Shown: positions 14,155 through 26,102 of the stretch, one piece after another
Numbering within the stretch: the first letter of the stretch is position 1
How the letters are laid out: each line of letters starts with the position of its first letter
Translations under genes and position numbers: made by a program
DNA from: Vaginisenegalia massiliensis
GTDB lineage: Bacteria > Bacillota > Bacilli > Lactobacillales > Aerococcaceae
Length of the DNA stretch: 64,000 nucleotides
Direction of reading: 5' to 3'
NCBI RefSeq assembly: GCF_900604935.1
Contig: NZ_UWPC01000007.1
Coordinates: 1-64,000, forward strand
The notes under the pieces: generated by a model
Database searches by the model: none
Seen by the model: the letters and a program-made list of their open reading frames with translations, nothing else
Told to the model about the DNA's origin: nothing

Positions 14155-17136
14155 ATGGATCGAATCGTTTTACACAAGAGCAAAGGAAAATGGATAGCTC
14201 TTTCTGTTGCAACCTTAAGCCTAATTGTAGCAACTTCCCCTCAAGTTTTTGCAGAAGAAAGCTCCATTTTAATTTCTACAATCGAATCGTCCCAAGTCAC
14301 TGAAGAATTGGTTTCAAATCCATCAAGCCAAGAAATCATCACAACAGAACCTACCTTAGCTAGTGAAACAAGCACTAACCTTGCAGAAGTTGTGACTAGC
14401 GAGCAAGTTGAAACGACTGTAGCTAGCGAAACATCATCTACTACTGTTGTAGTTAAAGAAAACACAACAGAATCCCCAACAACCGAAAACACAATTACTC
14501 CAGTTAAACAAACCATTAGCCACCAATCCAAAGCTATTTCTATTGAAAATAAATCCCTCAAAGCTGCAGCCACAGTTAACCCCCAAATTTACACTGTTCA
14601 AAAGGGTGACTACCTTTATAAAATCGCTCAACAATTCGGTGTAACGATTGAGCAACTTAAACTTTGGAACAAAATGACCAATAACTTTGTCTATTCCAAC
14701 ACTAAAATGATTGTTTCAGATCCAGGCAAAGCTGCTACTATCCCTACCCAAGTTAGCAATGCACTTAAAGTTCATAGTGTTCAAAAAGGAGATACCCCTA
14801 CTTCAATTGCCAAAAAATACGGTATCAGTGTAGAACAATTGAAGAAATGGAATGAATTAGTTTTAGCTAATACTTTCCCTGGAGACCGTTTAGTCGTTTC
14901 TGATCCTGCGAAAGTTAAACCAAACTATACACGCACTACTCCGGATTTGAACCAAGTCGTTAAATGGTTTAAAGATCACGAATCATCAACTAGCTACCAG
15001 TCATGGGGAGCACGATGGGGTAGCAAAACTTATGATTGTTCTAGTGCATTGTATGCTGCATTAATTCAAGGCGGATACCTTCCTAAAGAAACTGTTTTAG
15101 GTGATACTACCACACTTTTTGCCCAAGAAAATCATCTTTTAACACCTATCTCAAGAAACCAAATTAAATTCGGTGATATCTTCATCTCTGGATATAAAGA
15201 AAATAACAAAGGTGCTTTGGGTCACACAGGGCTGGTATTAGACTCTAACAGTATTATTCATATGACCTATGTCTCGCCTTCATTTAATGGTATCAAAACT
15301 ACGCCAATCAATGGATATGCTGTTAAATTTGATCGTCCAACATTCTGGTATCGTTTAAACCCAGAATACGTTGCCAAATTAAAACAAGCGAATGTGTTCG
15401 AAAATTCATTACAAAAACCTATAATGCCTTCTGTTAAACAAAGCATTCCAACTAAACCAGCTACTCCTTCAACACCTACTAAACCAACGACACCAACAAC
15501 ACTTGCTGTTACACCTAAAACATATACAGTTAAAAAAGGTGACTATCTTTATAAGATTGCTCAACAATTTGGGGTTACTATTGAACAATTAAGAACTTGG
15601 AATAAGATGCCTAACAATTACGTGTACACTAACACGAAAATGATTGTTTCTGATCCTAATAAAGTCGTGGCAAATCCTGCTAAACCTTCTACACCAGCTA
15701 AACCTACAACCCCAACAACGCCTACCAAACCAACATCACCTACTGCTACACTTAAAACTTATACGGTGCAAAAAGGCGATTATCTTTACAAGATTGCTCA
15801 ACAATTCGGAGTAACTATTGAACAATTAAGAACTTGGAATAAAATGCCTAACAATTACGTGTACACCAACACAAAAATGATTGTTTCTGATCCTAATAAG
15901 GTTGTAGCAAATCCTGCTAAACCTACTAAACCTGCTACTCCTACTACACCAACTAAACCAGCAACACCTGCTAAACCGTCTACTCCGGCTACACCTACCA
16001 AACCAACAACATCGACGTCTGCACCTAAAACTTATACGGTGCAAAAAGGCGGTTATCTTTACAAGATTGCTCAACAATTCGGAGTGACTATTGAACAATT
16101 AAGGGCTTGGAATAAGATGCCAAACAATTACGTGTACACCAACACGAAAATGATTGTTTCTGATCCTAATAAAGTTGTGGCAAATCCTGCTAAACCATCT
16201 ACACCAACTAAACCAACAACACCTGCTAAACCTACTAAACCTGCTACTCCTACTACACCTGCCACACCTACAACTCCTGTCACTACTACCACAAATGGCT
16301 TAAAAGAATATACTGTTAACTATGATGTGAAGCTAAATGGCGTTACTGACAAAATGCTACTTGGAACTAAATTCACTGGAAGCAACTCTGCAACTACCCC
16401 AGTTACCAAACTATTTGGTCAACGTTTCAACGTTTCCAAAGAAATCGTTGATCAACAAGGTAATAAATTCCTCGAAATTAAGCAAAACGGAGCGATTATC
16501 GGATATGTTCCTAAGAAAGCAACCGTTCAAGTTCCAATTAATAAGAAAGTTGTCTATCTTGATGCAGGTCATGGTGGAACTGAAACAGGAACTGTCAATT
16601 TTGGTAAATATGAAAAAAACCTTAACTTGAACATTTCTACCCAATTAGCAATTAAACTTAGAGAGATGGGTTATATCGTTTATGAGACTCGAACCACTGA
16701 TAAGACAGTTGAATTAACAACTCGTCAGTACGAACCAAATTCAATTATGCCTGATCTTTACTTAAGCATTCACCATAATGCCATGCCTGCTTCAAAGGCT
16801 GGATCCGCTGCAGGTATTGTCACTTTATTCCACGATAAATCTGAAGAAATACCGGGATATGTAGCTCCTTCTTACCTCCCACAAAGCAAATTCATCGAAG
16901 GAAGACGGTTAGCCCAAGTAGTTCAAGATAGCCTAATTAAAGCGACAGGTGCCCGTAACTTAGGTACTCGTGCTCAAAATCTACACGTAGTAAGAAATAC
17001 CAATGTTCCAGCTGCATTAGTAGAATTAGGATTCCTTGATAACTGGAACGAGCACCAAAAATTAATTACTCCATCTTACCAACAAAAATTAATCCCTGGT
17101 CTACTCAATGGGATTAAACAATTTTTAGGTAATTAA
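14155..17136 (+). CDS. Secreted autolysin with five LysM, Amidase_5 and Amidase_3 domains
   Basis: 993 residues. Signal peptide 1-33 (cut after VFA), Thr/Ser-rich linker to 140, LysM repeats at 145-189 and 206-250, an Amidase_5-like cysteine peptidase/amidase (262-400; Cys295 in YDCSSALY, His357 in LGHTGLV), three nearly identical LysM repeats at 456-500, 536-579 and 626-670 separated by Pro/Thr/Lys linkers, a small beta-rich module (718-795), and a zinc N-acetylmuramoyl-L-alanine amidase (798-990) with His806, Glu820, His873 and Glu957. It binds and cuts peptidoglycan outside the cell. The last LysM has KGGY where the others have KGDY. No LPXTG; LysM anchors it. Confidence 0.92.
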   Translation: MDRIVLHKSKGKWIALSVATLSLIVATSPQVFAEESSILISTIESSQVTEELVSNPSSQEIITTEPTLASETSTNLAEVVTSEQVETTVASETSSTTVVVKENTTESPTTENTITPVKQTISHQSKAISIENKSLKAAATVNPQIYTVQKGDYLYKIAQQFGVTIEQLKLWNKMTNNFVYSNTKMIVSDPGKAATIPTQVSNALKVHSVQKGDTPTSIAKKYGISVEQLKKWNELVLANTFPGDRLVVSDPAKVKPNYTRTTPDLNQVVKWFKDHESSTSYQSWGARWGSKTYDCSSALYAALIQGGYLPKETVLGDTTTLFAQENHLLTPISRNQIKFGDIFISGYKENNKGALGHTGLVLDSNSIIHMTYVSPSFNGIKTTPINGYAVKFDRPTFWYRLNPEYVAKLKQANVFENSLQKPIMPSVKQSIPTKPATPSTPTKPTTPTTLAVTPKTYTVKKGDYLYKIAQQFGVTIEQLRTWNKMPNNYVYTNTKMIVSDPNKVVANPAKPSTPAKPTTPTTPTKPTSPTATLKTYTVQKGDYLYKIAQQFGVTIEQLRTWNKMPNNYVYTNTKMIVSDPNKVVANPAKPTKPATPTTPTKPATPAKPSTPATPTKPTTSTSAPKTYTVQKGGYLYKIAQQFGVTIEQLRAWNKMPNNYVYTNTKMIVSDPNKVVANPAKPSTPTKPTTPAKPTKPATPTTPATPTTPVTTTTNGLKEYTVNYDVKLNGVTDKMLLGTKFTGSNSATTPVTKLFGQRFNVSKEIVDQQGNKFLEIKQNGAIIGYVPKKATVQVPINKKVVYLDAGHGGTETGTVNFGKYEKNLNLNISTQLAIKLREMGYIVYETRTTDKTVELTTRQYEPNSIMPDLYLSIHHNAMPASKAGSAAGIVTLFHDKSEEIPGYVAPSYLPQSKFIEGRRLAQVVQDSLIKATGARNLGTRAQNLHVVRNTNVPAALVELGFLDNWNEHQKLITPSYQQKLIPGLLNGIKQFLGN
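15520..16170 (+). repeat. Three near-identical LysM-coding repeats with Pro/Thr linkers
   Basis: The DNA for LysM repeats 3-5 of the autolysin (about 15520-15654, 15760-15891, 16030-16164) is nearly identical, spaced by variable linkers of ACA/CCT/AAA codons. Such repeats allow expansion or contraction by recombination. Confidence 0.8.
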
Positions 17137-17145
17137 TTTTCTTAA

Positions 17146-17182
17146 CCTAACTAATTATCAATCCACTTGATAATTAGTTAGG
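17146..17182 (+). terminator. Intrinsic terminator of the autolysin gene
   Basis: Perfect 16-bp stem (17146-17161 with 17167-17182), 5-nt loop, followed by a short T-rich tract. Confidence 0.75.
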
Positions 17183-17203
17183 TATTTCTATATCATAAAA
17201 TTT

Positions 17204-17241
17204 AAATAGCCGACAAAGTTCTATGACTTTGTCGGCTATTT
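17204..17241. terminator. Hairpin between convergent genes, likely bidirectional terminator
   Basis: Perfect 16-bp stem AAATAGCCGACAAAGT/ACTTTGTCGGCTATTT with 6-nt loop, between the convergent autolysin and phosphoesterase genes. Confidence 0.75.
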
Positions 17242-17338
17242 GCATTAGATTTTTTACAGGTCAACTCTCATTAAAATCACCCATTGATGTCTCACTTTAC
17301 AGGAATGAGCCCCAAAGTGCGACTCATCTTCATAAATC

Positions 17339-20300
17339 TTACTTGACTTCCTTGTCTTCTTTGCGATCAAGAGCTATCATTCCCAGGCCAGTCAAGATGG
17401 CTAAAGCAGCCCCACCGAAGAGGATTGTCGAAGGCTTCTCACCTGTTTTAGGCAGTTCAGCTAGAACGGTCGCTTTATTGATTGAAGCCTTAGTTTTCTT
17501 ATCAGCTACAGGCACTAAAGGTTTAACTTGGTTAGGCTTTGGTAGCTTTGCGACTTGGGTTCCTTTTTCGATGACTTGGTCCACCACTTCGATTTCTTGA
17601 AGGATTGTTTCGGTCACTGAAATTACTTGACCATTCGCATCCACTACTTGAACTCGTTTAATCGTTTGTTTACCTTGGCGACCTGGAACTAAGATATTTA
17701 CAATTCCTTTAGCTAATTCGGCATTGTCATGAACTAATGTTTCAAACGGAGTCGTAACTTCAATCAGTTCTTCTATTTGATGTTGTGGGCTCTGATATTG
17801 GAACACTTGAGTCATATAAGTGATTAAGTTGCCTAATTCATTACGATACTGAACTCGCACCATCACTTGATCACCCGTTTTCAATTGTTTCAAAGCTGAT
17901 CCAGGAACTTCAATACCATTCACGAAATATTGAGAATTCTTCAAACGATCAGCTGGCCAATCATGAACAAAATTTAATTGACCGTCAGCATTTGTCACCC
18001 ATTTAGCTTGAAGTTCTAAAAGTGGTAGGGTCTCCGTTAAACGAGTGGCATTATCCTCAACAAAGGCATTTGGATAAGTCGGGATGGCTTCACGAGTTAA
18101 GCCATCAAGAACATTAGCCACCAAAGCATTTAACGGTAATAATTTAGCTTGAACAGCTTCCATATTAACGAGTTTTTGGCTAATCAAGTTAGCCAAAGCA
18201 TCACGATTTAGTCCAGCATTTTGCAAACTTTCAGCCACATTAGACCCTAAAGCAGACACCACCATCCCTTTAACAAAGTCATCCCATGGTCCTGGTGTTG
18301 GCTTATCGAATTCAAGTAATAACATTGGATTTAATGGATCTTGACCTTGTTGGTAGTCTAACTTGCTAGCAACCGATAAGAGGATGTCAGCTAAGTCAGG
18401 CGCTAAACTCTTCAACATATCGGCTACCACATTTTCCGTTTGCAAACGAGTAACAGCAGCTGTTACCCATTCAGGCTGTGTTTCATCACCTTTCAAGTGA
18501 CCCATATAGGCGAAGTTCGCTAAATCAGATAAGGTTTTAGCCTGTCCTTGGCTATCCACAACCATTTGATAATCTAATAATTTGCTAGCTAATTGATTCA
18601 TCCATTGATACATTTGACCCTGATCGGCTAAAACATCTTGGTCGAATTGTTTCATTAAATCTGCTAATAAGAGACTCGCATTAGCGTGGCTAATCATTAA
18701 AGGTTCATCAACAGTGAAACCCATGAGGCTAGCTTTCAAATCAAGGGCAATTTTCAAATCAGGAGTCGGTGTTTTAGTAATATCATCAGCATAAAGGGTT
18801 AATTGACCAGGACCCACTGTTTTGACAATTGGGTTAGCCTTATCGCCTAAGAGACCTGATAACATATAAACCAGGGCATCAGAAGGAGAAGCTTGGCTAG
18901 CTATGTCCGGTGAAATCAAACCTAATAAAGTTGATAATGAAAGTTGTCCGACTGAAGAAGATAAGGTTTCATTAATCATGCCGGTAACTAATTCTGGCGT
19001 AATGAGATTATGACGTCCATGATTAGCTAAACCATCCACATGAAGCGTTTGCTTATCTTTATCGGTATAAGTTATCGCTCCCACTGACTCTGACTTAATG
19101 TCCAAATCATACCAAGACGTCTTACCGTCAATCTGATTGGTTAAAAGTAAGTGACGCAAGGGGGAAGGTGTCGAAACCGTCGAACCGGTTTCAATATCAT
19201 AAAGCAAGTTACCGGCAGCTGATTTATTTTGAGCGATATCTTGCGCGTGCATGTGACCGGTAAAGAGATAATGAATGCCGGCATCAGCTAATACTTCAGC
19301 AGGGGTCTTCCCATTTAAAGCTGGATTGTCACTAATAAAGGGTAGATTCCATTGTTTAATAATATAAGGAGATAATAGGGTTTCTTGTTTATAGAAATGT
19401 GGCATGAAGGCATGGTGAGCAAGAACCATCACTACGTCATTGCGATGATGTGCCTCAGCCGCCATACGAACTAACCAGGTCATTTGAGCCTCCGAAATTT
19501 GTCCGTCGGTATCTTGTACATTGTCCTGACCATTCTTAGTCGTATCAGCTGAGTATTGAGCGGTATCCAAACCGATGATGGTCAAGCCATTTTGACCGAG
19601 GTTGCTGCCCATGTCCATCCGTTTCACATAAGAATTATAACCTTGAGCATAGTACTCATGGTCTTGCATACGTGGAATCGCTTGGTTGATGCCTTCTAAA
19701 TAAGCTAAGAACTCAGCTGAATCCTTGTAATATTGGAATTGATCGCCTTTAAGAACGTCTTTATATACGTCCATAAACATAGCCGGAGAAGTCTTAGTCG
19801 CTGGTACCGCTTGACCACCATTTGGCCCACCATTAAAGTTAATAGCCGCATCATTGTTAATATCATGATTTCCTGGCACTAGGAAAATTTGAACTTGTGG
19901 GTTACGTGCTTGAAAAGCTTTTAATTGGTCTGCCACATAGGTATGCGATTCGAATTCGCCATCCTTAGTTAAATCACCGGTAATGAAAAGAGCCTTACTA
20001 CCATTTTTCTCTGCTAGCTCTAGAGATTTGAGGAAGGCAGCTTGGCTTTCTTCAAATAGTTTACGGTCGCTATTAACCGCCACTGTAAAAGCTTCGTTGT
20101 CCGCAATCATGTTTTCAGGCAAGACATGAATATCAGAGATGACGGTAATCGCTAACTGATTATCCACTTTCTTATCTACTGTAGGATCCAATTGTGTGGT
20201 CGGGCTGTTAACTTGGTCAATAGATACTAAATCAACAGCTTGTTCGCTAGGTTGGGCTGGTGTCACCGTTTCAGATACCAAAGTTGTGACTGTGGTCGTA

Positions 20301-20500
20301 ACAGCTTCGTTAGTTGACGAAGTTGAAGCTTGACTTGTAGCCACACTTTCTCCTGTTGGCGTCGCAGATGCAGTAGTAGCTGGAGCATCTGCCGTTGTTG
20401 TTACTTCAGCTGCCAAACCAACTGGGTTATCAACCAAGGCTAAACCCAAGACACATCCTAAGACAAAAGCAGATTGAGTTAACAAATGACTTCTCTTCAT
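17339..20500 (-). CDS. LPXTG-anchored calcineurin-like metallophosphoesterase
   Basis: 1053 residues from the ATG behind AGGGGG. Signal peptide 1-31, Thr/Ser-rich stretch to about 110, then a calcineurin-like domain (about 117-470) with all metal ligands: D123 and H125 in SDIH, D176 in TGDLTKDGE, N211-H212 in PGNHD, a histidine pair in LAHHAF and GHMH in FTGHMHAQD. A long helical region (about 480-840) and a strand-rich region follow, then LPKTG (1016-1020), a hydrophobic helix and a KEDKEVK tail for sortase anchoring. Wall-attached phosphodiesterase or nucleotidase; substrate unknown. A WalR-like box lies upstream. Confidence 0.9.
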   Translation of the reverse strand: MKRSHLLTQSAFVLGCVLGLALVDNPVGLAAEVTTTADAPATTASATPTGESVATSQASTSSTNEAVTTTVTTLVSETVTPAQPSEQAVDLVSIDQVNSPTTQLDPTVDKKVDNQLAITVISDIHVLPENMIADNEAFTVAVNSDRKLFEESQAAFLKSLELAEKNGSKALFITGDLTKDGEFESHTYVADQLKAFQARNPQVQIFLVPGNHDINNDAAINFNGGPNGGQAVPATKTSPAMFMDVYKDVLKGDQFQYYKDSAEFLAYLEGINQAIPRMQDHEYYAQGYNSYVKRMDMGSNLGQNGLTIIGLDTAQYSADTTKNGQDNVQDTDGQISEAQMTWLVRMAAEAHHRNDVVMVLAHHAFMPHFYKQETLLSPYIIKQWNLPFISDNPALNGKTPAEVLADAGIHYLFTGHMHAQDIAQNKSAAGNLLYDIETGSTVSTPSPLRHLLLTNQIDGKTSWYDLDIKSESVGAITYTDKDKQTLHVDGLANHGRHNLITPELVTGMINETLSSSVGQLSLSTLLGLISPDIASQASPSDALVYMLSGLLGDKANPIVKTVGPGQLTLYADDITKTPTPDLKIALDLKASLMGFTVDEPLMISHANASLLLADLMKQFDQDVLADQGQMYQWMNQLASKLLDYQMVVDSQGQAKTLSDLANFAYMGHLKGDETQPEWVTAAVTRLQTENVVADMLKSLAPDLADILLSVASKLDYQQGQDPLNPMLLLEFDKPTPGPWDDFVKGMVVSALGSNVAESLQNAGLNRDALANLISQKLVNMEAVQAKLLPLNALVANVLDGLTREAIPTYPNAFVEDNATRLTETLPLLELQAKWVTNADGQLNFVHDWPADRLKNSQYFVNGIEVPGSALKQLKTGDQVMVRVQYRNELGNLITYMTQVFQYQSPQHQIEELIEVTTPFETLVHDNAELAKGIVNILVPGRQGKQTIKRVQVVDANGQVISVTETILQEIEVVDQVIEKGTQVAKLPKPNQVKPLVPVADKKTKASINKATVLAELPKTGEKPSTILFGGAALAILTGLGMIALDRKEDKEVK

Positions 20501-20530
20501 ATATCCCCCTATTAGGCTCAATTTAACTTT

Positions 20531-20623
20531 AGTATAAGACTTTAATATTTTATTTAAGTAAATTGAATGTATAGATTGAGCTTTCTTTTGTAAACTTTGA
20601 CCGTCCTGTAAATTTTATGTAAA
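20531..20623 (-). promoter_or_regulatory. Promoter region with WalR-like boxes (phosphoesterase gene)
   Basis: TGTAAA-N5-TGTAAA at 20607-20623 (plus-strand reading), a further TGTAAA at 20589, and a weaker AGTAAA-N5-TGTATA pair at 20557-20573. The gene's likely -10 (minus TATACT) is at 20531-20536. The repeat pattern matches the WalR/YycF consensus TGTWAH-N5-TGTWAH. Confidence 0.55.
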
Positions 20624-20625
20624 GA

Positions 20626-20694
20626 AAAAGCCTCAGTTAAATTCAAGGAAAGTGACCGAATAACGATACGCATCCTTGAATGCAACTGAGACTT
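20626..20694 (-). terminator. Intrinsic terminator of cphA
   Basis: Long imperfect stem (20631-20649 with 20674-20690) around a 24-nt loop, closed by GCCTCAGTT/AACTGAGAC and followed by a T-rich tail on the minus strand. Confidence 0.8.
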
Positions 20695-20705
20695 TAAAAT
20701 ATAGA

Positions 20706-23354
20706 TTAATGATTTGCTAGATCATCTTGATATTGAGCTTCTTCTTGCTCTAAATAGGCTTCTTTGAGTTCCAATACGGTTTGCGTCACCCAATCGATGT
20801 CGTGAGCTTGAATCACGACTAAATCACCGGCTTGAGCCATAGCTAGGGCATGGTGAGTGGCTGCTTTTTCATCGATAAATTCATCAATGACATCAGCTCC
20901 AAGACCGGCTTCTAACAAGCCTTCTTTAACAATGTCCATGGTTTCACCCAACGGACGGATACGGGAACATGGATCACACAGAACCACATGATCAAAGAAT
21001 CCCGCTACCGCTTGGCCATATTCTTTGATATCTTCAGTCCGGCGGTTACCAACTCCCGAAGCCACCCGAATCTTACGTCCTGGCATGATACTACGGAAGA
21101 AGTGACCTGTTGCTCGAATGGCTGCCGGATTGTGTCCATAATCGATAACAACCTTGAAGTCTCCCACATCAATCACATTCATCCGGCCTGGCGATTGACC
21201 GATCGATGGACTGAAGCTGATTAAGCCGGCACGAATTTCTTCTTCGCTTGCTCCCATGGCATAAGTCGCTGCTACTGCGGCCAAGATATTTTCAATATTG
21301 AAGCTCGCTTGACCATCAAATGTAATTGGAAATTCTTGCACTTTACCAATAGCAACATCCCCTAGGGGTTTTTGCAAGATAACATCATGACCATTGAGCG
21401 TGACATTAAAATACCCTTTGGCTAAATTGTCGACCAAGACAGGATGCTGTGGATCTTTTGCGAAGAAAATCGGTTGACCAAAACTTTTGGCGGCCCGACT
21501 GACTACGCGAGGATCCTCGGCATTAAAGACCGCATAACCCTCTTTCTTGACTGAATTTGTGACCACCGATTTAAGGCGAGCCAGTTGATCAAGGGTATCA
21601 ATTCCGCCAAAACCTAAATGATCCGATGAGACATTCAATAAGACGCCCACATCACAGTGTTTGAAACCGAGACCGCGGCGGAGTAAGCCACCACGAGCGA
21701 CTTCTAAGACAGCACAATCCACGGTGTGATCAGCAAAAATAGCTTCTGCCCCTGCCGGTCCACTATAATCGCCTTGTAATATCGTGGTATTGTTAATAAT
21801 CACACTGTCGGTCGTCGTATGGCCGACTGTTTTACCTTGCCTCGCTAGTATATGAGCAATGAGACGAGTCGTCGTTGTTTTTCCATTGGTCCCTGTTACG
21901 GCACAGACCGGAATTGAATGCGGCTGCCCTTCGGGAAAGAGCATGTCGACCACTGGTTGGGCAATATCACGCGCTTGACCTTGACTCGGTTGCAAATGCA
22001 TGCGGAAGCCAGGGCTCGCATTCACTTCGACCACCCCTGCTCGTTGTTGGCTAAGAGGTTGATCGAGGCTTTCAGCTAAAAGATCGATTCCCATCACATT
22101 CAGGCCGATAATCCTCGCCATCCGTTCCGCCATCAATTTTATGGACGGATGAACCATGTCGGTAACATCAATAGCTGTACCACCCGAACTAATATTGGCC
22201 GTTGCCTTCAAATAAACTTTCTCATCGGGTGGCAAGACACTGTTCAGTTGGTAACCCTGGCTCGCTAATAAATTGAGTGATTCGTCATCTAAGTTTACTT
22301 GGGTTAAAAAGTTCTCATGTCCTTGACCCCGACGTGGATCTTGATTCAATTGATCGACTAAATCTGCAATGGTCGACTGGCCATCCCCAATCACCATGGC
22401 TGGACAACGCAAGGCAGCTGCTTGGAATTTATAGTTGATCACTAACAAACGGAAATCAGAGCCCATTAAATACTGTTCGATAATAACTTTCTTATAGTGT
22501 TGACCGACTTGTTTATAGGCCTGACGTAATTCGTCTTCATCTTGAATATTCAAGATAACGCCGCGCCCATGATTCCCTGACAAGGGCTTAAGGACAACAG
22601 GATAGCCTATCCGTTTGGCAATCGCTAGCGCTTCATCACAAGATCTAGCTGCTTTTCCCTGTGGCACAGGAATCCCATGTTGAGCAAGGATTTCTTTAGT
22701 CCGTTCTTTATTCCCGGCAATAGATACCCCTAAGGCAGACGTATCATCCATCATGGTAGCCTCAATCTTGCGTTGATATTTCCCATTACCTAAACGTACA
22801 TAGGACCGATTATTTAAGCGAGTAGTCGGGATGCCCCGTTGATGAGCCGCATCGACAATCGATTGAGTAGATGGGCCAAGCTTTGAGTCGGTTTCGACTT
22901 TTCTGAGCTCAGCTAACAAAGGTTCAATATCCGTTACTTGCCCTTGATAGAGGCGATTAACCATCTCAACCGCCATCTGGCCTGCCCGCAAGCCCACGGC
23001 TTCATTGCGGTAGCGAAAGACCATATGATAGTGACCTTTGGGTGACATAGTATAGGTCTTGCCGAAAGTCACATCATGACCGATTAAATGTTGAAGTTCC
23101 AAAGCAATGTGCTCAGCAATATGGCCAGCCCATGTTCCTCGTTGGACCCGTTGGAAAAAGCCACCTTTGACTTTAGGTGAACAGGTATGCTCATAAAGGC
23201 TAGGCATCATGCTTTGCAAATTTGCTAATAAACTCGGAACCAGATGGCTCGGTTTATCCTCTAATTCTTGAAGATCTAGCGCCATAAAGATAATCGGTAA
23301 ACGGTGGTAATAATTGGGTCCTCGCAAGGCCCGGCTTTCAACAATTTTCATCAT
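20706..23354 (-). CDS. cphA: Cyanophycin synthetase (ATP-grasp plus Mur-ligase domains)
   Basis: 882 residues, full length for CphA. N-terminal domain 1-160 with WAGHIAEHIALELQHLIG, ATP-grasp domain (about 212-470; KPLSGNHGRGV at 256-266, EVNASPGFRMH at 443-453), then a Mur-ligase-like domain with P-loop GTNGKTTTT (488-496), LEVARGGLLRRGLGF and the C-terminal VIDYGHNPAAI block. The enzyme extends a poly-aspartate backbone with arginine side chains using ATP, storing nitrogen as granules. Every motif expected of CphA1 is present. No cyanophycinase or isoaspartyl dipeptidase lies in the window. Starts MM; the second Met is an alternative. WalR-like repeats upstream. Confidence 0.9.
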   Translation of the reverse strand: MMKIVESRALRGPNYYHRLPIIFMALDLQELEDKPSHLVPSLLANLQSMMPSLYEHTCSPKVKGGFFQRVQRGTWAGHIAEHIALELQHLIGHDVTFGKTYTMSPKGHYHMVFRYRNEAVGLRAGQMAVEMVNRLYQGQVTDIEPLLAELRKVETDSKLGPSTQSIVDAAHQRGIPTTRLNNRSYVRLGNGKYQRKIEATMMDDTSALGVSIAGNKERTKEILAQHGIPVPQGKAARSCDEALAIAKRIGYPVVLKPLSGNHGRGVILNIQDEDELRQAYKQVGQHYKKVIIEQYLMGSDFRLLVINYKFQAAALRCPAMVIGDGQSTIADLVDQLNQDPRRGQGHENFLTQVNLDDESLNLLASQGYQLNSVLPPDEKVYLKATANISSGGTAIDVTDMVHPSIKLMAERMARIIGLNVMGIDLLAESLDQPLSQQRAGVVEVNASPGFRMHLQPSQGQARDIAQPVVDMLFPEGQPHSIPVCAVTGTNGKTTTTRLIAHILARQGKTVGHTTTDSVIINNTTILQGDYSGPAGAEAIFADHTVDCAVLEVARGGLLRRGLGFKHCDVGVLLNVSSDHLGFGGIDTLDQLARLKSVVTNSVKKEGYAVFNAEDPRVVSRAAKSFGQPIFFAKDPQHPVLVDNLAKGYFNVTLNGHDVILQKPLGDVAIGKVQEFPITFDGQASFNIENILAAVAATYAMGASEEEIRAGLISFSPSIGQSPGRMNVIDVGDFKVVIDYGHNPAAIRATGHFFRSIMPGRKIRVASGVGNRRTEDIKEYGQAVAGFFDHVVLCDPCSRIRPLGETMDIVKEGLLEAGLGADVIDEFIDEKAATHHALAMAQAGDLVVIQAHDIDWVTQTVLELKEAYLEQEEAQYQDDLANH

Positions 23355-23468
23355 AATGACCCATCCTCTATTCGTTTCATATCCAGAATTACCCGTCTAC
23401 TCCTAGGAGCATTAGTTAAATCTATCTACAAAATTATACTATTTTTATCCGTATAGCAAGCAAAATAA

Positions 23469-23514
23469 AATATATAAGATTTTTAGTGTAAATTTTATGT
23501 TAATTGTATGTTAA
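23469..23514 (-). promoter_or_regulatory. Triple WalR-like box upstream of cphA
   Basis: Three half-sites in 11-bp phase: TGTAAA (23487), TGTTAA (23498), TGTTAA (23509), plus-strand reading. A minus-strand -10-like TATATT/TATATA sits at 23469-23476, next to the repeats, as for the surface-protein gene at 28056. A second candidate -10 (TATAAT) is at 23433-23438. Confidence 0.6.
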
Positions 23515-23676
23515 GGTCATAAAAAAGTTGAATTCACCCTATTTATATTGTGATATAAAATTCAATCGGATATACATATTGCTAGCAATATGATTTTATT
23601 AATTGTCGGATAATACCCTTTTTGACAGTATATTTAACCAAAATTAATGGCAACAAATCAGTTGAACACCAAAAAA

Positions 23677-23713
23677 AGCTCAGTCGAAGACTGGGAGGGC
23701 CTTCAACCGAGCT
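23677..23713 (-). terminator. Intrinsic terminator of the carrier-folP operon
   Basis: 13-bp stem with two G-U pairs (23677-23689 with 23701-23713), then seven T residues on the minus strand. Confidence 0.85.
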
Positions 23714-23727
23714 CTAAATTGATTCAG

Positions 23728-26081
<2,354 letters not shown>

Positions 26082-26102
26082 TATATTCACCTCCTCTAAT
26101 TT

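Noticed and set aside
15460-16280. Repeat array that could be mistaken for CRISPR
   Set aside because: Repeats are in frame, encode LysM domains and Pro/Thr/Lys linkers, and have no constant spacer length or cas genes.
16337-16644. Open frames overlapping the amidase domain on both strands
   Set aside because: Codon pattern, motifs and start site support only the autolysin frame.
17223-17600. Plus-strand frame over the LPXTG end of the phosphoesterase gene
   Set aside because: Antisense to the sortase signal coding region, without its own ribosome site.
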